The notes beneath the pieces are model-generated. The model ran no database searches and had not been told where the DNA came from. It saw nothing but the letters and a program-made list of their open reading frames with translations. From Arthrinium phaeospermum (lineage: Eukaryota > Ascomycota > Sordariomycetes > Amphisphaeriales > Apiosporaceae), in assembly GCA_006503535.1 (NCBI GenBank), contig QYRS01000002.1, forward strand, positions 5,022,001 to 5,086,000: a stretch of DNA of 64,000 bases. Direction: 5' to 3'. Positions 49,621 to 60,997 of the stretch are shown here, in pieces; position 1 is the first letter of the stretch; the number at the start of each line of letters is the position of its first letter. A program made the position numbers and the translations under genes.

Positions 49621-50220
49621 CACTTCCACAAGCACCTCAACCTCTTCCCTCCACGGAAACTGCTTTTGCCAAGCACCTTTCCATCCACAACAACCTCTCT
49701 CATCTCTGCGCGCAACATCATTCGTGATACCGCAAGCATTGAATCGAGAACCACACCCTTCCATCCGAAACCAGTCGCCCCCTTTCGTCTCTTCGCAATC
49801 ATCCGGTTGCGTTTTCTTTTTTTGCATTCACTTGCGATACTTCCATTGGCCTTCCATCGATTGAATACTAACCCATCATCGACAGAGACGGCCCGGCCCG
49901 TCGACATCTCATCTCTTGCGGCCCGCAGTTCCCGGTGCCCGTACCACCACGTAAGTATCAGCAACCTTCATCCGGATTTTCCCTTACTTCAATTTCCCTT
50001 GCGCGCGCTGTTGCGACCAGGCCTTGCGCAAGTCCCTTCATCGAACGACTTGTCGATGGAGGACTTGCGCGGCTTGTGTCGCGTTGCCATCCTACACCTA
50101 TTTATTACCTTATTACAGCACCATGCCTCCACCACACAACTATCACGATGACCTACCTACTCCTCCTGTCCCCTACGACAGGGGCTCCCTCTTTTTTTTC
50201 TCAACCCTTTGCTCGTCGGC

Positions 50221-50471
50221 GATGTTTACCTTGCTGTCGCGCCGAGTCAGGGGTGTCGGTCCCTTTCCCTCTATCGCGACTCGCTTTGTTGTCGGCGATG
50301 TACACAAGGACCTTGCTGTCGCCGAATCATGGGGGTCGGCCCCTTTGTCGTCGGCGCTGGCAGACAAGGACCTCACTGTCGCCGCCCACCCGCCGCCCAC
50401 TCGCCGTCAACTCGCCGTCCACCCGCCGTCCACCCGCCGTCCATCCGCCGTCTACCCGCCGTCTACTCGCC
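50221..50471. repeat. CG-rich repeats and an 11-bp minisatellite
   Basis: 50221-50380 holds two to three imperfect copies of a block with GTCGGCGATGT, ACCTTGCTGTCGC and GGTCGGTCCC-like parts. 50381-50471 is about eight copies of the 11-bp unit YCGCCGTCYAC with base substitutions. I see no gene here. Confidence 0.75.
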
Positions 50472-51111
50472 GAGGATATCCGGCGGCGAATCCCGTCTTT
50501 CTTGCGCATCTTTTACGCTTTTTACGCCTTTCTCCCGACTTTTTTTACGTCTCTTTCGCGCCTTTCTCGTGTAAACGACCAAAGAAGGGAGGGCTTCCCG
50601 TCGGCGAGCTGAGCATATCCGGCGACGAGGACATTTGGTGGCGAGGACATCCGGCGCCGAGGATATCTTCCGGCGGGTTCTGTCGTTCTTACGCCTTTCT
50701 CGCGCAATTTTAGTGTAAACGACAAAAGAACCCGTCGGCGGACTGAGGCCACGCCGAAAGCCACGCCGAGGGCTTCCTGTCGATTCGCCGAGTACATCCG
50801 TGTTTTGGCGACAAAAGAGGCACTCCTTTTACACTCCCTCTTCCATGAAACAACCCCCTTTTCCATCATATCACTTGACCTGAAGTTATCATTTTCACAC
50901 TCCATGCTACTATGGCAGACTTGTGGCACCGGGTACTTGTCATTCGACACGACAAGCCCGTGCTGCCAGTCAAGTCTTTGTCATTGCCAGAACTCATATG
51001 CTAACATATTATGTTCATTATAGTGCTCGAGCTGTCCCTACCTTCTGTCCCTGCTTTGCCATCGCCGAGCTTAGCATCTGTTTCGCTAACTCGATAAAGG
51101 TACGTACTTCC

Positions 51112-51235
51112 ACTTCGCCGATTGAATACTGCATTCACTTCGCCGATTTGAATGCAGTATCCAATTGCAGAATTGAATGCAGTATCCAATCGCCGAATTA
51201 AATACAGCATCCAATCGCCGAATTAAATAAAGGCA
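51112..51235. repeat. Short repeats upstream of the Asp/Gln-rich gene
   Basis: Four imperfect copies of a 27-30 bp unit built on GAATGCAGTATCCAAT and CGCCGAATT. The first two lie as an inverted pair (GAATACTGCATTCA and TGAATGCAGTAT, loop of about 8 bp), so a hairpin can form. Confidence 0.75.
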
Positions 51236-51356
51236 CCTATCTAACCGACCCATGCACGCTCTAGACAAATCACTCGTCGCTTGATTGCTTTGCCTTGATC
51301 ACCAATAACCGACCGACTACTTGCTTCGCTTTGCTCGTCGGTCGCGAGTAGGGACT

Positions 51357-53577
51357 ATGGATCGCAACGACGAGTATCAGGGGCAGTCCCCTGCCAGCGG
51401 CGAATATTTTGACGAGGGACTCGGCGATGGTTGGATGGAGGACTACGAGAACTTGATGCGTAGTCAAGATCCCCTTGATATCGCCGACCAGCATCGCGAC
51501 GACCAGAATTTCGACGACCAGCAAATCGCCGACCAGTATCGCGACCAGCATTTCGCCGACCAGCAGATCGTCGACCAGATTCACGCCGACCAGATGCCTG
51601 CCGACCAGCATTTCGCCGACCGAGATCTCGCCAACCAGTATCGTCCCGACCAGCAGAATCCTGACCAGCTCGGCGACCAGGTCAATAACCACAACAATGT
51701 CTTACCTGGCCAGTGGCAGCCTCCTTTAACACCCGACGTTATCAATTCACGCCGAGAAGCAGTGAACCAGCATTTCGTCCCCGAATTCCACAACCCTCAA
51801 CAAGCCGTAGACTCGTACAACAACTGGCTCCAATCCCGGAACCAGGACATCGCGCCCGGATCAAACGACCAAAAGCTCGACATGCTGGCTCCCGACACCC
51901 AAGATCTGGTCCGTCGACTCTACGTGGCGTTTCGAAATGTGGTGGGTGCGTTCGAAGGGCGCGACGCGCAGGGCCAGTTCTCTAAAGCCGTGTCGAAGGC
52001 TGTCTTGGATACACCCAACCTCGATGTCGAGATTCTCCTCTCGGTCCTGCTTGTAAGTGTCCCCATTACCCCGCAATCTAGTCTCCAATCAAAGCGGTAT
52101 GGCTACAGATGCTAACAAAGTCTTCCCTTTACAGAAAAAGATCGAGTCATCACAGGAGGGGAAGAACGAATTTCCCCCTACATACGGCGACAAGCCGTAC
52201 CAGGCGTACGACTCGTTCACTCAGAGGTTCGAGGCTGTCGAGGAGGTTCTCAAGGTACGTTTCACCTTTCACCGTGAGAGGCGTCTTTGTCGAAATGTTC
52301 ACTAACATAGTAAAGAAAAGCAAGTTGGTCTGCAAAAACATAATCACCAGCCAGGACTGGCTATTCCGCCTGGCTTGGAACCCTGAGGCAGAGCTGAAGG
52401 TAAGTAATAAACCCCCTGTCTATAATTCTATAGCACGCTCACGACTGACGTTTACTGTGATGTACAGCGAAAGAGCCAGAACCTCGTGGGCAACCACCGC
52501 CGGGATCAGCAAAACAAGGTCGGAGCCCAAATTATGAAGGAGAACATCGTCGGGCTCGACGCCGACGGCAAGGTCTTCTTAGATCATAACGGGCAGAAGA
52601 AAGAGCTGAACTTGGAGGCTAACAGAAAGTCGTCGGCCCCTTTACAAGACTTCATGGACCAGCGAGTCCCGACGCGTGGAGGCCAGACCGCCACGGCCGC
52701 TGCACAGAAGTCCTTAGGCTTGAGTCGCAAGCGAACTCAGACCCAGCAAAAGAACTCTCCGGCCAAGCGAGCGCGCGCCTCGAACACGCCCAGCCAAGCT
52801 GGAAGCCCGGCCCCTGCGACTCCGGCTGCGCAGGCTGCAGCTCTAGCAAGTCCCGCCATGCAATCTCCTGACATCGACCAACAGCTCCTAGCTGCGCCTG
52901 ATGTTCAAGCTGCCGCGGTTTCAGCTCCTGATGCTCAGTTCCCGGTGGCTCCAGCCGCTACAGTGGCCCCAGGTTCTCAACCTCGTCAGCGACGACGAAG
53001 GGCCCTGGCGCGTCGTCCCCGTATGGAGCACGTTGATGAGGCTCAAGACGACATGGAGGGCCTCTTTAATCCAGGGGAAGCTGAGGAAGTCCATCGGAAC
53101 CTTCAGCCGCAGGACTATCATCCGCAGGTTGCACCGAACCAGCAGCCCTTCGCCCACCATCCTGAGAACAACACGTATCCCCTCAACTTCGACAACTATG
53201 ATCCTAATTTCGACTTCGATCCCCGGTACATTCCCCAGGCCATGCACAGCATGTATGCTGCCCCTTCCCCTCGTCGCTACGCTTCAATGGCCAATTACCC
53301 AGCACCGGCTCAGTTTGGGCCCCAATTTGAAGTCAACCTGAACAACCTTCCACCTTGGGAGCAAATCCCAGACTATTCATACGCTCAGTGGCAGGATCCC
53401 CAGCGTTCGAACGGTAACATCCAGTTTCCGAGCAATGGCGGTGGCCATGTCGCAGGTCCAGGCAGTAGTGCTGCCCAGACTCCCCCTGAGGACAATGCCT
53501 CCCAGTCTCAAGGTAATGCCAATGGCAACCAGACTGCTCAGCAACTTGCTTTTGACATGCGAAATAACGGTTATTAA
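51357..53577 (+). CDS. Uncharacterised nuclear-type protein with Asp-Gln repeats
   Basis: Four exons: 51357-52052, 52135-52254, 52316-52399, 52468-53577, 670 codons (669 residues); the frame closes exactly. Residues about 40-105 are repeats on the pattern [IF]ADQ(H/Q/Y)..DQ, encoded by CGCCGACCAG-like units. A more ordered part lies at about 160-310 (LVRRLYVAFRNVVGAFEG, PYQAYDSFTQRFEAVEEVLK, SQDWLFRLAWNPEAELK), ending LDADGKVFLDHNG. Two basic clusters (RKRTQTQQKNSPAKRAR and RQRRRRALARRPR) could be nuclear signals. The C-terminal third is disordered, rich in Ala, Pro, Gln and Asn. I recognise no family. The acceptor of exon 3 is TAAAG rather than the nearer TAG or AAAAG, as only it keeps the frame. 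The gene stands alone among repeat-rich DNA. Confidence 0.78.
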
Positions 53578-55011
53578 TGCAATCCCAAGCGTGAAGCAGG
53601 GATATCGCAATAGGTTTGCTCTCTTACGCGCACCCTCTCTGGTTTAACTCTCCCGGTCGACTCTTTCTCTCCCTGATTCCAGGGACCGCGCGACAGATGC
53701 AGCACATGCATCAACCACGCGCTTGCACAACAGCAACTTCTTTCTCTTCTTCGCGGCAGGCGCTACCTACTTGCGCCTTGCTTCTATTTTATTGCCTCTT
53801 TTACGGACTGCTTACGACTCTCTGACAACTGCGATTGATTTCTTTTCCCTTTTCCTTTCTTTTACGACGGCAATGGCTAACGACGACACGAAAAACGGGC
53901 GAGAAAACGACACACATATATATAAACGCACATATGTACACTACATACATACATTGAGGCTTTTCCCCTTGGTTCACAGGTTGCTTGCCGCGCCTTACAC
54001 ACGACCACACGGGACAGAAGCTGAGCGCAAATCGCCATACACCTTGCTTCTTCGCGAGCACTTGAGGTTACAGGCGAATCGCGCAACGAGCAATGATTAC
54101 GAACGACAATGACGATACCGAGACGAGACGGATATGCTTCGCGGCACCAGCGGGGGAATACACACAGGAATGGCTCGGATATGGATGGATGATCGGTGGA
54201 ATGATGAGACGGAATGGCTAAGCATACGATGAGTCTTCTCGCACATACCCCTTCTTCGCACTCCCCTTTGCCCCCGTCTTTCCCCCTCACGTTAGCTTGC
54301 GAGAGAGTTAGTCTCATGAATTTCCTTTCCTTTCTGTATTTTGCGCGCGTTTTGTTTTTGATTTCTGGGGGTTGTACCATGTACTGCACCAGCGATTCTG
54401 TTTTGTTGTTTTGATTTGTTTTGATTTTTCCGGAGAGGATTTAATTTCTAATGGGGGAGAGGTATGTATTTGAATCTGTGGCTGGTAATGTCTATTGACC
54501 TGAGAAGCACGAGCTAATTATGAGCCAAACTCGGCATGTATATATACTATACATGAAAGACGCTGGGGGGTGGCAGTGGATGCAATTGTATATATGCCTA
54601 GGCGCAAATAGACAATTGGGGAATTCACTGGTTTGAAAGAGCTGGTGATTGCTTACTTTGGGTTGAAAGATACTGACAGCAGTTAGGCGGTTTACTAATC
54701 CAAGCAGCCAAAGGGCCAGACGGCATCCAGACATGTCAAAAGACCGGAGAGATAAAGATAAGTGCTCTCACATTGGCTGTTTTTATCCTTGATTCCTTAA
54801 CTAACCACTGGATACAGACAGACCCTCTTGCTGACCTATTTGGTCTAGCAGAATATCGAGACGGGCCAACCATAACCGCTGGAAGATAGCCGAGAGAAGG
54901 GATCGCCAAGCAGATCCTTTGGCCGAGAGCGGCGACTTGCTTGCACGAGCGCATCCGATAGGCCTTCGGAAAGGCGAACCGAACGGGTGCGAGCGCGCCA
55001 CCTTACCCTGA
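53578..55011. other. 1.4 kb spacer, no gene seen
   Basis: 3' flank of the Asp/Gln gene and other non-coding DNA. Short frames only. Confidence 0.5.
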
Positions 55012-55461
55012 AAACGAATAACGACCGACGGCCACATCGGAAACGGGTGGCAGAAACATCATACAGAAGCCACCTCGTGGCTCCTCAAATGCCCGGAGTG
55101 GAATGACTGGCTCTCGTTATGCCACAGCCAGGAGCGCTTTATATGGTGTTTCGGCATGCCGGGCTGTGGAAAGACGGTTATGGCGTCCTTCGCCATTGAA
55201 CAGATAAAGCAGCACTGCACCGACCGACCGAAGAGACAAGCAAGTCAAGAAAAATACCTATATGTCTGATTATGGGTATCTCGCGATAATCAGCTAATGG
55301 GAGAAAAGATCACAGTACTGATCCGGTCCTTCGTTGATCATTGGTGCCCGACTGACTGCTGGTTGTGCCTGTTTGGCTTCGCAGAGGCGAAGTTGACCAG
55401 CTATTACCACCGGAAGATGGCCGAGAGGACATCACCAAGCAGAGCAGATCGCTTTGCCTAA
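55012..55461 (+). pseudogene. Relic of a NACHT (NLR-type) NTPase gene
   Basis: One frame contains TSWLLKCPEWNDWLSLCHSQ, then RFIWCFGMPGCGKTVMAS (Walker A, GMPGCGKT at 55153-55176) and FAIEQIKQHC, the hallmark start of fungal NACHT domains. A TGA stops the frame at 55267-55269; the same frame then continues in NACHT-like sequence (MGEKITVLIRSFVDHW) to TAA at 55459. There is no start, no Walker B and no repeat domain. Fungal NACHT proteins act in non-self recognition; this copy is non-functional. Confidence 0.72.
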
Positions 55462-57150
55462 AGCGCTACTTCACGTTCGATCTGACAGGCCCACGAAGGG
55501 TTAACCGATGTGATTCAATAGCCGAAGCACGCATCATCAACAAGGGATCAGCAAGACTTCTGGGGATGGAGAGACACAAGTTGTGACTCCAATCAAGAAA
55601 ACCGAAATACCTGACTCGAGCTGTCTGTCTGTCTATCGCCTTGCCTCCTCTATTCAGTCGCATCCTCCTGTTCTCGTCGCAAGGCCGCGAGGAGAAAGAA
55701 GAAGAAAAGCCGCCGTTGATGCCGTAATAGGCAATCGCAACCCAATCAGGGAACCCGAGCGATGGTAGCACACACACACCGGCCGAGACGCGGAGTAACG
55801 GGCGGCGCCTCCAACGCCAACCAATCAGACGTGCGTCGGGGGCACGTTCCTGAGACCTTTGACGACAAGACATATGACGGCAGGCTTGCTACTTGCCACA
55901 TGCGCGACCGACAGGAAAAAACTCTCCTGGCCAATGCCTGATACATTCCCCAGCACAAGGTCTGCAGAGCCGGTCTAGGGTTGGATTCCTGCTCTTTATC
56001 TAGGTTTGTTTTTAGAAGCGTTGAGGCGACTTGAACATGAGGGGTAGGTATCGATGCACATCTTTATCCTAGGCGGCTGACAGAAAGCCATGGGGGCACG
56101 ACATGGCATTCTCTCCACAAGTGCATGGGCCAGGCCAATTGGTCCGACATGGTATGGCCTTCCCTGGATTTGATGAAGGTGCCAGGAAGTGATCAAACAG
56201 ATCGGAAAGAGATTGCGAGATCATGATGATACAGAACACCAGAATGCCAGCACCTGGTATGATTGCTGCTTACCCACCTTCACTTCGGGAAGATTCTCGA
56301 GGTGCTTCACGGAAGGGGGCCAGGATCTTATCTTGTGGGCCGCCAGGTGCAGCAAAACGGGCCCCTGTCTGCCTGCAACTCTGCCTGTCTAGAACGAGAA
56401 AGCAGCCGCCGCCCAACCGAAAACTAGAGTGAGCGTGAGTGATGCATGCGAAGATCTTTTAACAATATGCAGCGAGACGGACAAAGCAAGTCAGCCCACG
56501 TGCGACCGTTGAAAGCCATTATTCAATCACTGTGGCACATATAGCTTGCAGTGAGCCTAGAGCGCGTTGGAGCATCACGCCTACGTTTGGCGTGATGTGC
56601 TTCATATATCCAAGTGGATTGGGCGAACCATGCAACAACGCCAAGGATCAAATATATTGAGGCTCGAATCAGATACAGGTTACGGAGTACTGTCTATCTA
56701 TTTGCGAGTAGCTAGTCGCAACACGCGGGGCTTTTTTTTCTCTTCTCTGTCTCGTCTTCGGAATGTTCGCGGGGATTCCCAGCGACCCATAGCTGCCCGT
56801 CGCTGCGAGGCGCATGGGGATCCGTGCAAGACAATTGGCCGGTCGGGGAGATATTTCCCAATAAACCCATTCCAGACCACGACGTCCCATGGATACCGCC
56901 CCCCATGACTGCCGAACCCGCGGAACCCACATGCGAACCCCCTAGCAGGCACCTCACGTATATATTTAATCTGCCTCCTTTCTGGGTTCCCCATTACCGT
57001 GTCTCAGTGTCTCGGAGATGGGCAGGGCGCTCCTTTTTGGTCATTGTGGATATCCCAAATCTATCGTGGGTTTTGTTTATTGTTCGTCGTTCTTGAAGCG
57101 ATAACTCTTTTTCACTCCTACACACACACACACACACCTTTGTCTGAACA
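55462..57150. other. 1.7 kb spacer; (CA)n microsatellite just before the next gene
   Basis: No gene recognised. A block near 55411 (GGAAGATGGCCGAGAGGAC) resembles one near 54886 (GGAAGATAGCCGAGAGAAG), so there may be a degenerate duplication around the NACHT relic. A CA repeat at 57121-57137 sits 13 bp before the next start codon. Confidence 0.5.
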
Positions 57151-57597
57151 ATGGAGTTCTCCAAGATGGGCATCATTGCGGCCTCGACCAAGGAGCCCAA
57201 TGTCTCTGTGCGCGGCCAACGGTCCGAGGTCATTACGCATCTCGGGTCGGCCGTGCAGGTGGCCCTGCACTTCCAGCGAATTCTGAGTGTTGTGTCGCTT
57301 TCCGTGCTTGTCCGCACATATTTCCTTGCGTCTCATCTCCTTTTCATCAGCAAGTTTGTCGGCTGGCAGGCGCTCGTCGCGTCCCGGTTCGTGCTATTTC
57401 AGACCGCCATTACCTCCTGTCTTGCCGGCCGTGCGGCCTACAACTGCAAGTCCGTGCGGCGGCTCCGGAAAAAGCTCGAATACGAGTTCTTCACCTTTGT
57501 CCTCGGCTGCGGCAACATGTTGTTCTGCATGATGTTCTGGCCCGGGTGGTGGTTGATGTTTTTCGTCACCCTGGCTATCTGGTCATGCGTCGGCTGA
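57151..57597 (+). CDS. Small integral membrane protein, function unknown
   Basis: 148 codons without introns. A short N-terminal region (MEFSKMGIIAAST, VRGQRSEVITHLGSAVQVAL) is followed by hydrophobic segments at about residues 45-70 (ILSVVSLSVLVRTYFLASHL), 73-95 (WQALVASRFVLFQTAITSCL) and 117-147 (TFVLGCGNMLFCMMFWPGWW and LMFFVTLAIWSCVG), with a basic loop (NCKSVRRLRKKLEYE) between. Three or four membrane spans are likely. I recognise no family. It converges on XAP5, 215 bp apart. Confidence 0.72.
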   Translation: MEFSKMGIIAASTKEPNVSVRGQRSEVITHLGSAVQVALHFQRILSVVSLSVLVRTYFLASHLLFISKFVGWQALVASRFVLFQTAITSCLAGRAAYNCKSVRRLRKKLEYEFFTFVLGCGNMLFCMMFWPGWWLMFFVTLAIWSCVG

Positions 57598-57812
57598 AAA
57601 GTAGCCAGCCAAGTGCACAACGGTTAGTGGCTCCCAGTTAACGCAATCTCTTTTCTATCCAGTTGCGAAAGTTGTACTGATACTTGACCAACCTACAGTA
57701 CAAGAAAAACCAAGTGTATTGCTGCTATTCGATATCATCACTCATCGGCCTAAAGACCTGCCACACCGGAATATGGCAAGACGTACCGAGAGCCTCGCTA
57801 GAAAGGAAGGTC

Positions 57813-59111
57813 TCAATAGAAGAACGTGTTGCCGCTGCGTGGGTCTTTGCGGATCTGGCTCTGGTAGTCGTGCTCCGGGTCGAAGTCCTGCCAAGTGCTG
57901 GCGGGATAGATATGCTTATTTCTCTCATACCACCGCCGATCGACGACCTTCGTAAAGGTCGGGTCGTCCGAAGCGCCCTCGAGGGTATCTATATCAGGCT
58001 GGATGATCTTGGCGGCCGCGGCACGCCTATCTGCTGCCGACATGGGTTCTGCGGGAGTATCTTCGGTGGGGGCGGGAGCGCTACTAAGCACCGCCGGTGG
58101 TTCGGCGCTATAGTCGAACAGGATCTGGTTGTTGGGTCCTAGAGTCTTATTCATTATGAAGTAGAGGAACTCATAATGCTATATAAGCAGGCAGGTCAGC
58201 ATATACACATTACGAAACTTGCCATCACCCCGGGAGCACATGCTCAACTGGGGTAGGTGAAATAATTTGAATTTCCTTAGATAATTCCATAGAAGAAAGA
58301 AATAATAATAACTTTGCTTTGTACTCACATGTGGTATTATAAGACCTCCCCGCACCAGCATCAAGTCGTCCACACCGATGCGCGCCCACTCGCGGCGGGC
58401 ATTGGTCTTCTCTCCGACGCCCAGTTCTGCGCCGACCTTCCTGCTCTTATCCAGGAAGATCCAGGTAAAGTCGCCCTTTTTCACCCGTGCGACGCCGCCG
58501 GGGAGGTTCGTGCCGTCGTAGAAGACGAAGGGGATCGCGATCTCGGTCGCCTTGACGGCTTCTTGCTTCAGGAGGAACTCGCGGCGCAGGGCGTCTCGCT
58601 CAGCGGCCTCGCGCTGTAGTGCTGATTTGGTCACGGCTCGGGGTACGATCGACACGTTCGCGTTGGCCTTGAACTTGGACTTCTTGGTCGGAGCAGTCGC
58701 TGCTTTGTCGTCCTTACTTTCGCCGCCGCCCCCTTCCCCTTCTCCTTGTTCGTCGTCGTCATCCCCGAAGCTGAGCTTCGACTTGGCGCCGATCTTCCGC
58801 TTTTTGTTGCCGAGCAGCTTCTTTTGTCGCTGTTGCTCCTTCCCTCCCTTTTCAAGGCTGTCGGTGTTGTTGCCGTTGGAGGCGTCGCTGTTGGTCGCGG
58901 TAGGATCGGGCGTGCCCGTTTGCGACCGGTCAGTGCCGTTGTTACTGCTGGCTGCGACGGCGGCCTCGCGCACCTCGCGCTCCTGCTGCTCGAGGACCTC
59001 GGCACGCCGCTTGCGGAAGTCGGAGAGCTTGACGAGGCCGACGGTCTGGTCGGAGACGCGCTGCTGGGTCGTCTTGTTCTGCGCTTGGAAGCGCGAGTCG
59101 GGGGCCGACAT
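57813..59111 (-). CDS. xap5: XAP5 (FAM50) domain protein
   Basis: Exons 59111-58329 and 58178-57813, 383 codons. The N-terminal half is charged coil and low complexity (VKLSDFRKRRAEVLEQQE, KKRKIGAKSKLSFGDDDDE). The XAP5 domain follows: IPFVFYDGTNLPGGVARVKK, IGVDDLMLVRGGLIIPHHYE, FLYFIMNKTLGP, then VVDRRWYERNKHIYPAS and TWQDFDPE. XAP5/FAM50A is a nuclear protein tied to the spliceosome and to control of aberrant transcripts. The splice joins IIPH to HYEFLYF exactly as in relatives, which fixes the intron (150 bp). Divergent from the glycosyltransferase-like gene. Confidence 0.94.
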
Positions 59112-59776
59112 GGTGCGAAGGGAGTCTTCTGGGCGCGACCTCGGTGGTGCTGCCTGTTGTCGAGGAGGTGTTGTTGTGTCAAGTGAGGTAAGGTTGTGGA
59201 CAGAGTGCTGCTTGTTGCTGGTACGGAGCACTTGTCGCAAAAGTCCAATGGGCCGCCCCCAAAAGTTTAGGCGGTGACGTTATGTTTTTCAGGGACCCTG
59301 GCACCTGGCTCAAGCGCGGCTTGCCACACCAAGGGTCCCGATCAACAAGACCTGAACCAATCAACCACACTTGCAAATAAAGAATAGACACCTTTAAAAT
59401 ATTGAGTTGGTACATCATTTGGTTGTCAGTATTTTGTAGTCTATATATATTTCTCTCTCTATTGGAACTCCCTTTAGTATGGTAATGTCTCCAAGAAGTT
59501 AACAGAATGAATGTGCAAAATGTAATTCAAGATCTAGTTCCCAGTGCTGGCGCGACAGCACTTGCCAATTGGTACGCCGCAAGCCTCAGTGGTGCGATGA
59601 CTCCCAATTTTCACTTTGTGCACCCGCCATTCTTTTCTGGGCTCCAAACAGCCGTTTCGCGCTTTAATGAAGACTGTTGCGTCTGAACCACAAGAAAACA
59701 CAGAATCTGACATTGCACACCACAAGACTATGATACGAAAAAGTCACATCGAACCTGGTGAAAAAGCGCTGGTACA
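59112..59776. promoter_or_regulatory. Shared upstream region of XAP5 and the glycosyltransferase-like gene
   Basis: 665 bp between divergent start codons, AT-richer in the middle. No specific sites identified. Confidence 0.5.
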
Positions 59777-60865
59777 ATGACCAACCCAACTGAGACTGCT
59801 CCATTCTCTGTGGCTTTATCGCAGCCTGTATCGGATCTGCTTACAGTCGTTCTCACTACATCCGTCACGCCTTCTGCGCCTTCTACCGAGCTGATCGAGG
59901 CCATATTGCAATCTTTTCGCCAGCACTGTCCCAGCTTGACCTCCTGTCGAGTGATAGTCGTCTTTGACAGCTACGACCAGATTGTCCCGCATGCTCGTCT
60001 CAAAAGGGGCCAAGTGACTGCCGAGCAAGCCAGCAACTTTGACCTGTACAAGGTGAATGTCAAGAAGCTAGTTCTGGAGCAGTACTTCCCGAGCCATGCA
60101 GAAGGAACGCCCCTTTCAGTGACCAAGGGCGAGGCTGAGTATGGCTCCCCTAAGATTGTCAACAACAGCGTGCCCTTTGAAGCCCGCCAGACTACGGACA
60201 AGCGGGTTACCTTCATAGAGCCGTCCCGGCGCCTTGGATTTGGCTTAGCTGTGCGCGAAGCTTTGCGTCTGACTGAAACACCTTATGTGTTTGTGGCTCA
60301 GCATGACTGGTCCATTGTTGCTGACATACCCATCGAGAACCTACTGCATGTCATGCAAGCTTCCGAAAGCGATCCGGCAGTCCCGATCAAGTACGTGTGC
60401 TTGCCTGCCGTCCGCATGCTTTCCTATGCGGTACATGCCGACGTCATCCGGCATCGTGCTCTAAGAGAGTTAACCTCCACGCTGAAGCGCGACTTTCCTG
60501 TCGTTTCGCCGACCTCATCTGAGCCGGGCGCGAGCGTGCCCCTGACACCCATGTTCTTCTGGCACGACAAGCCGCACATCTGCAGCACTGAGCACTACCT
60601 CGCCCGGGTCTTTCCGTCGCGCCTGGCTATGCTCCGGGGCGATTTCATCGAGGACAAGATCGGCCAGCGCGCACGCACGCAGATGAAGGAAGGGCTGTGG
60701 TCGAAATGGGCGACCTGGCTGTATTACCCCGACGACGGGAAGCAACTGTGTCTCCGGCATCTACATGGGCGAACCTGGAGAGGCACCGAGGGCGAGGAGC
60801 GGAAGCTTGCTCTCTACAAGGCTCGGAATGGCATGACGGCTTCGACTGAGGATGAATCGACATAA
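59777..60865 (+). CDS. Glycosyltransferase-like protein (GT-A-like), fungal
   Basis: 362 codons without introns. The N-terminal part resembles a nucleotide-sugar fold (LLTVVLTTSVTPSAP, CRVIVVFDSYDQIVP). RLGFGLAVREALRLTETPYV then FVAQHDWSIVADIP gives an acidic centre (HDW) where GT-A enzymes hold the metal, followed by MFFWHDKPHICSTEHYLARV and GDFIEDKIGQ, which could supply the base. No signal peptide or membrane span is seen. Similar proteins occur in fungi and algae without a known substrate. I infer glycosyltransferase from fold-like features only. It converges on the cysteine-rich gene, 132 bp away. Confidence 0.65.
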   Translation: MTNPTETAPFSVALSQPVSDLLTVVLTTSVTPSAPSTELIEAILQSFRQHCPSLTSCRVIVVFDSYDQIVPHARLKRGQVTAEQASNFDLYKVNVKKLVLEQYFPSHAEGTPLSVTKGEAEYGSPKIVNNSVPFEARQTTDKRVTFIEPSRRLGFGLAVREALRLTETPYVFVAQHDWSIVADIPIENLLHVMQASESDPAVPIKYVCLPAVRMLSYAVHADVIRHRALRELTSTLKRDFPVVSPTSSEPGASVPLTPMFFWHDKPHICSTEHYLARVFPSRLAMLRGDFIEDKIGQRARTQMKEGLWSKWATWLYYPDDGKQLCLRHLHGRTWRGTEGEERKLALYKARNGMTASTEDEST

Positions 60866-60997
60866 TGGCATTGATCATAACCCAAGATCAATCAATATCC
60901 TTCGATCAAGAGAGATAAATCACCAACAATACGAAGACGTCTAGATCTCTATGGCTACTACGAGCCTGGCAATGCTTATATCCCGCATTCGTAAGGA

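Noticed and set aside
50381..50471. CRISPR-like array
   Set aside because: Units are 11 bp without spacers, in a eukaryote; it is a minisatellite.
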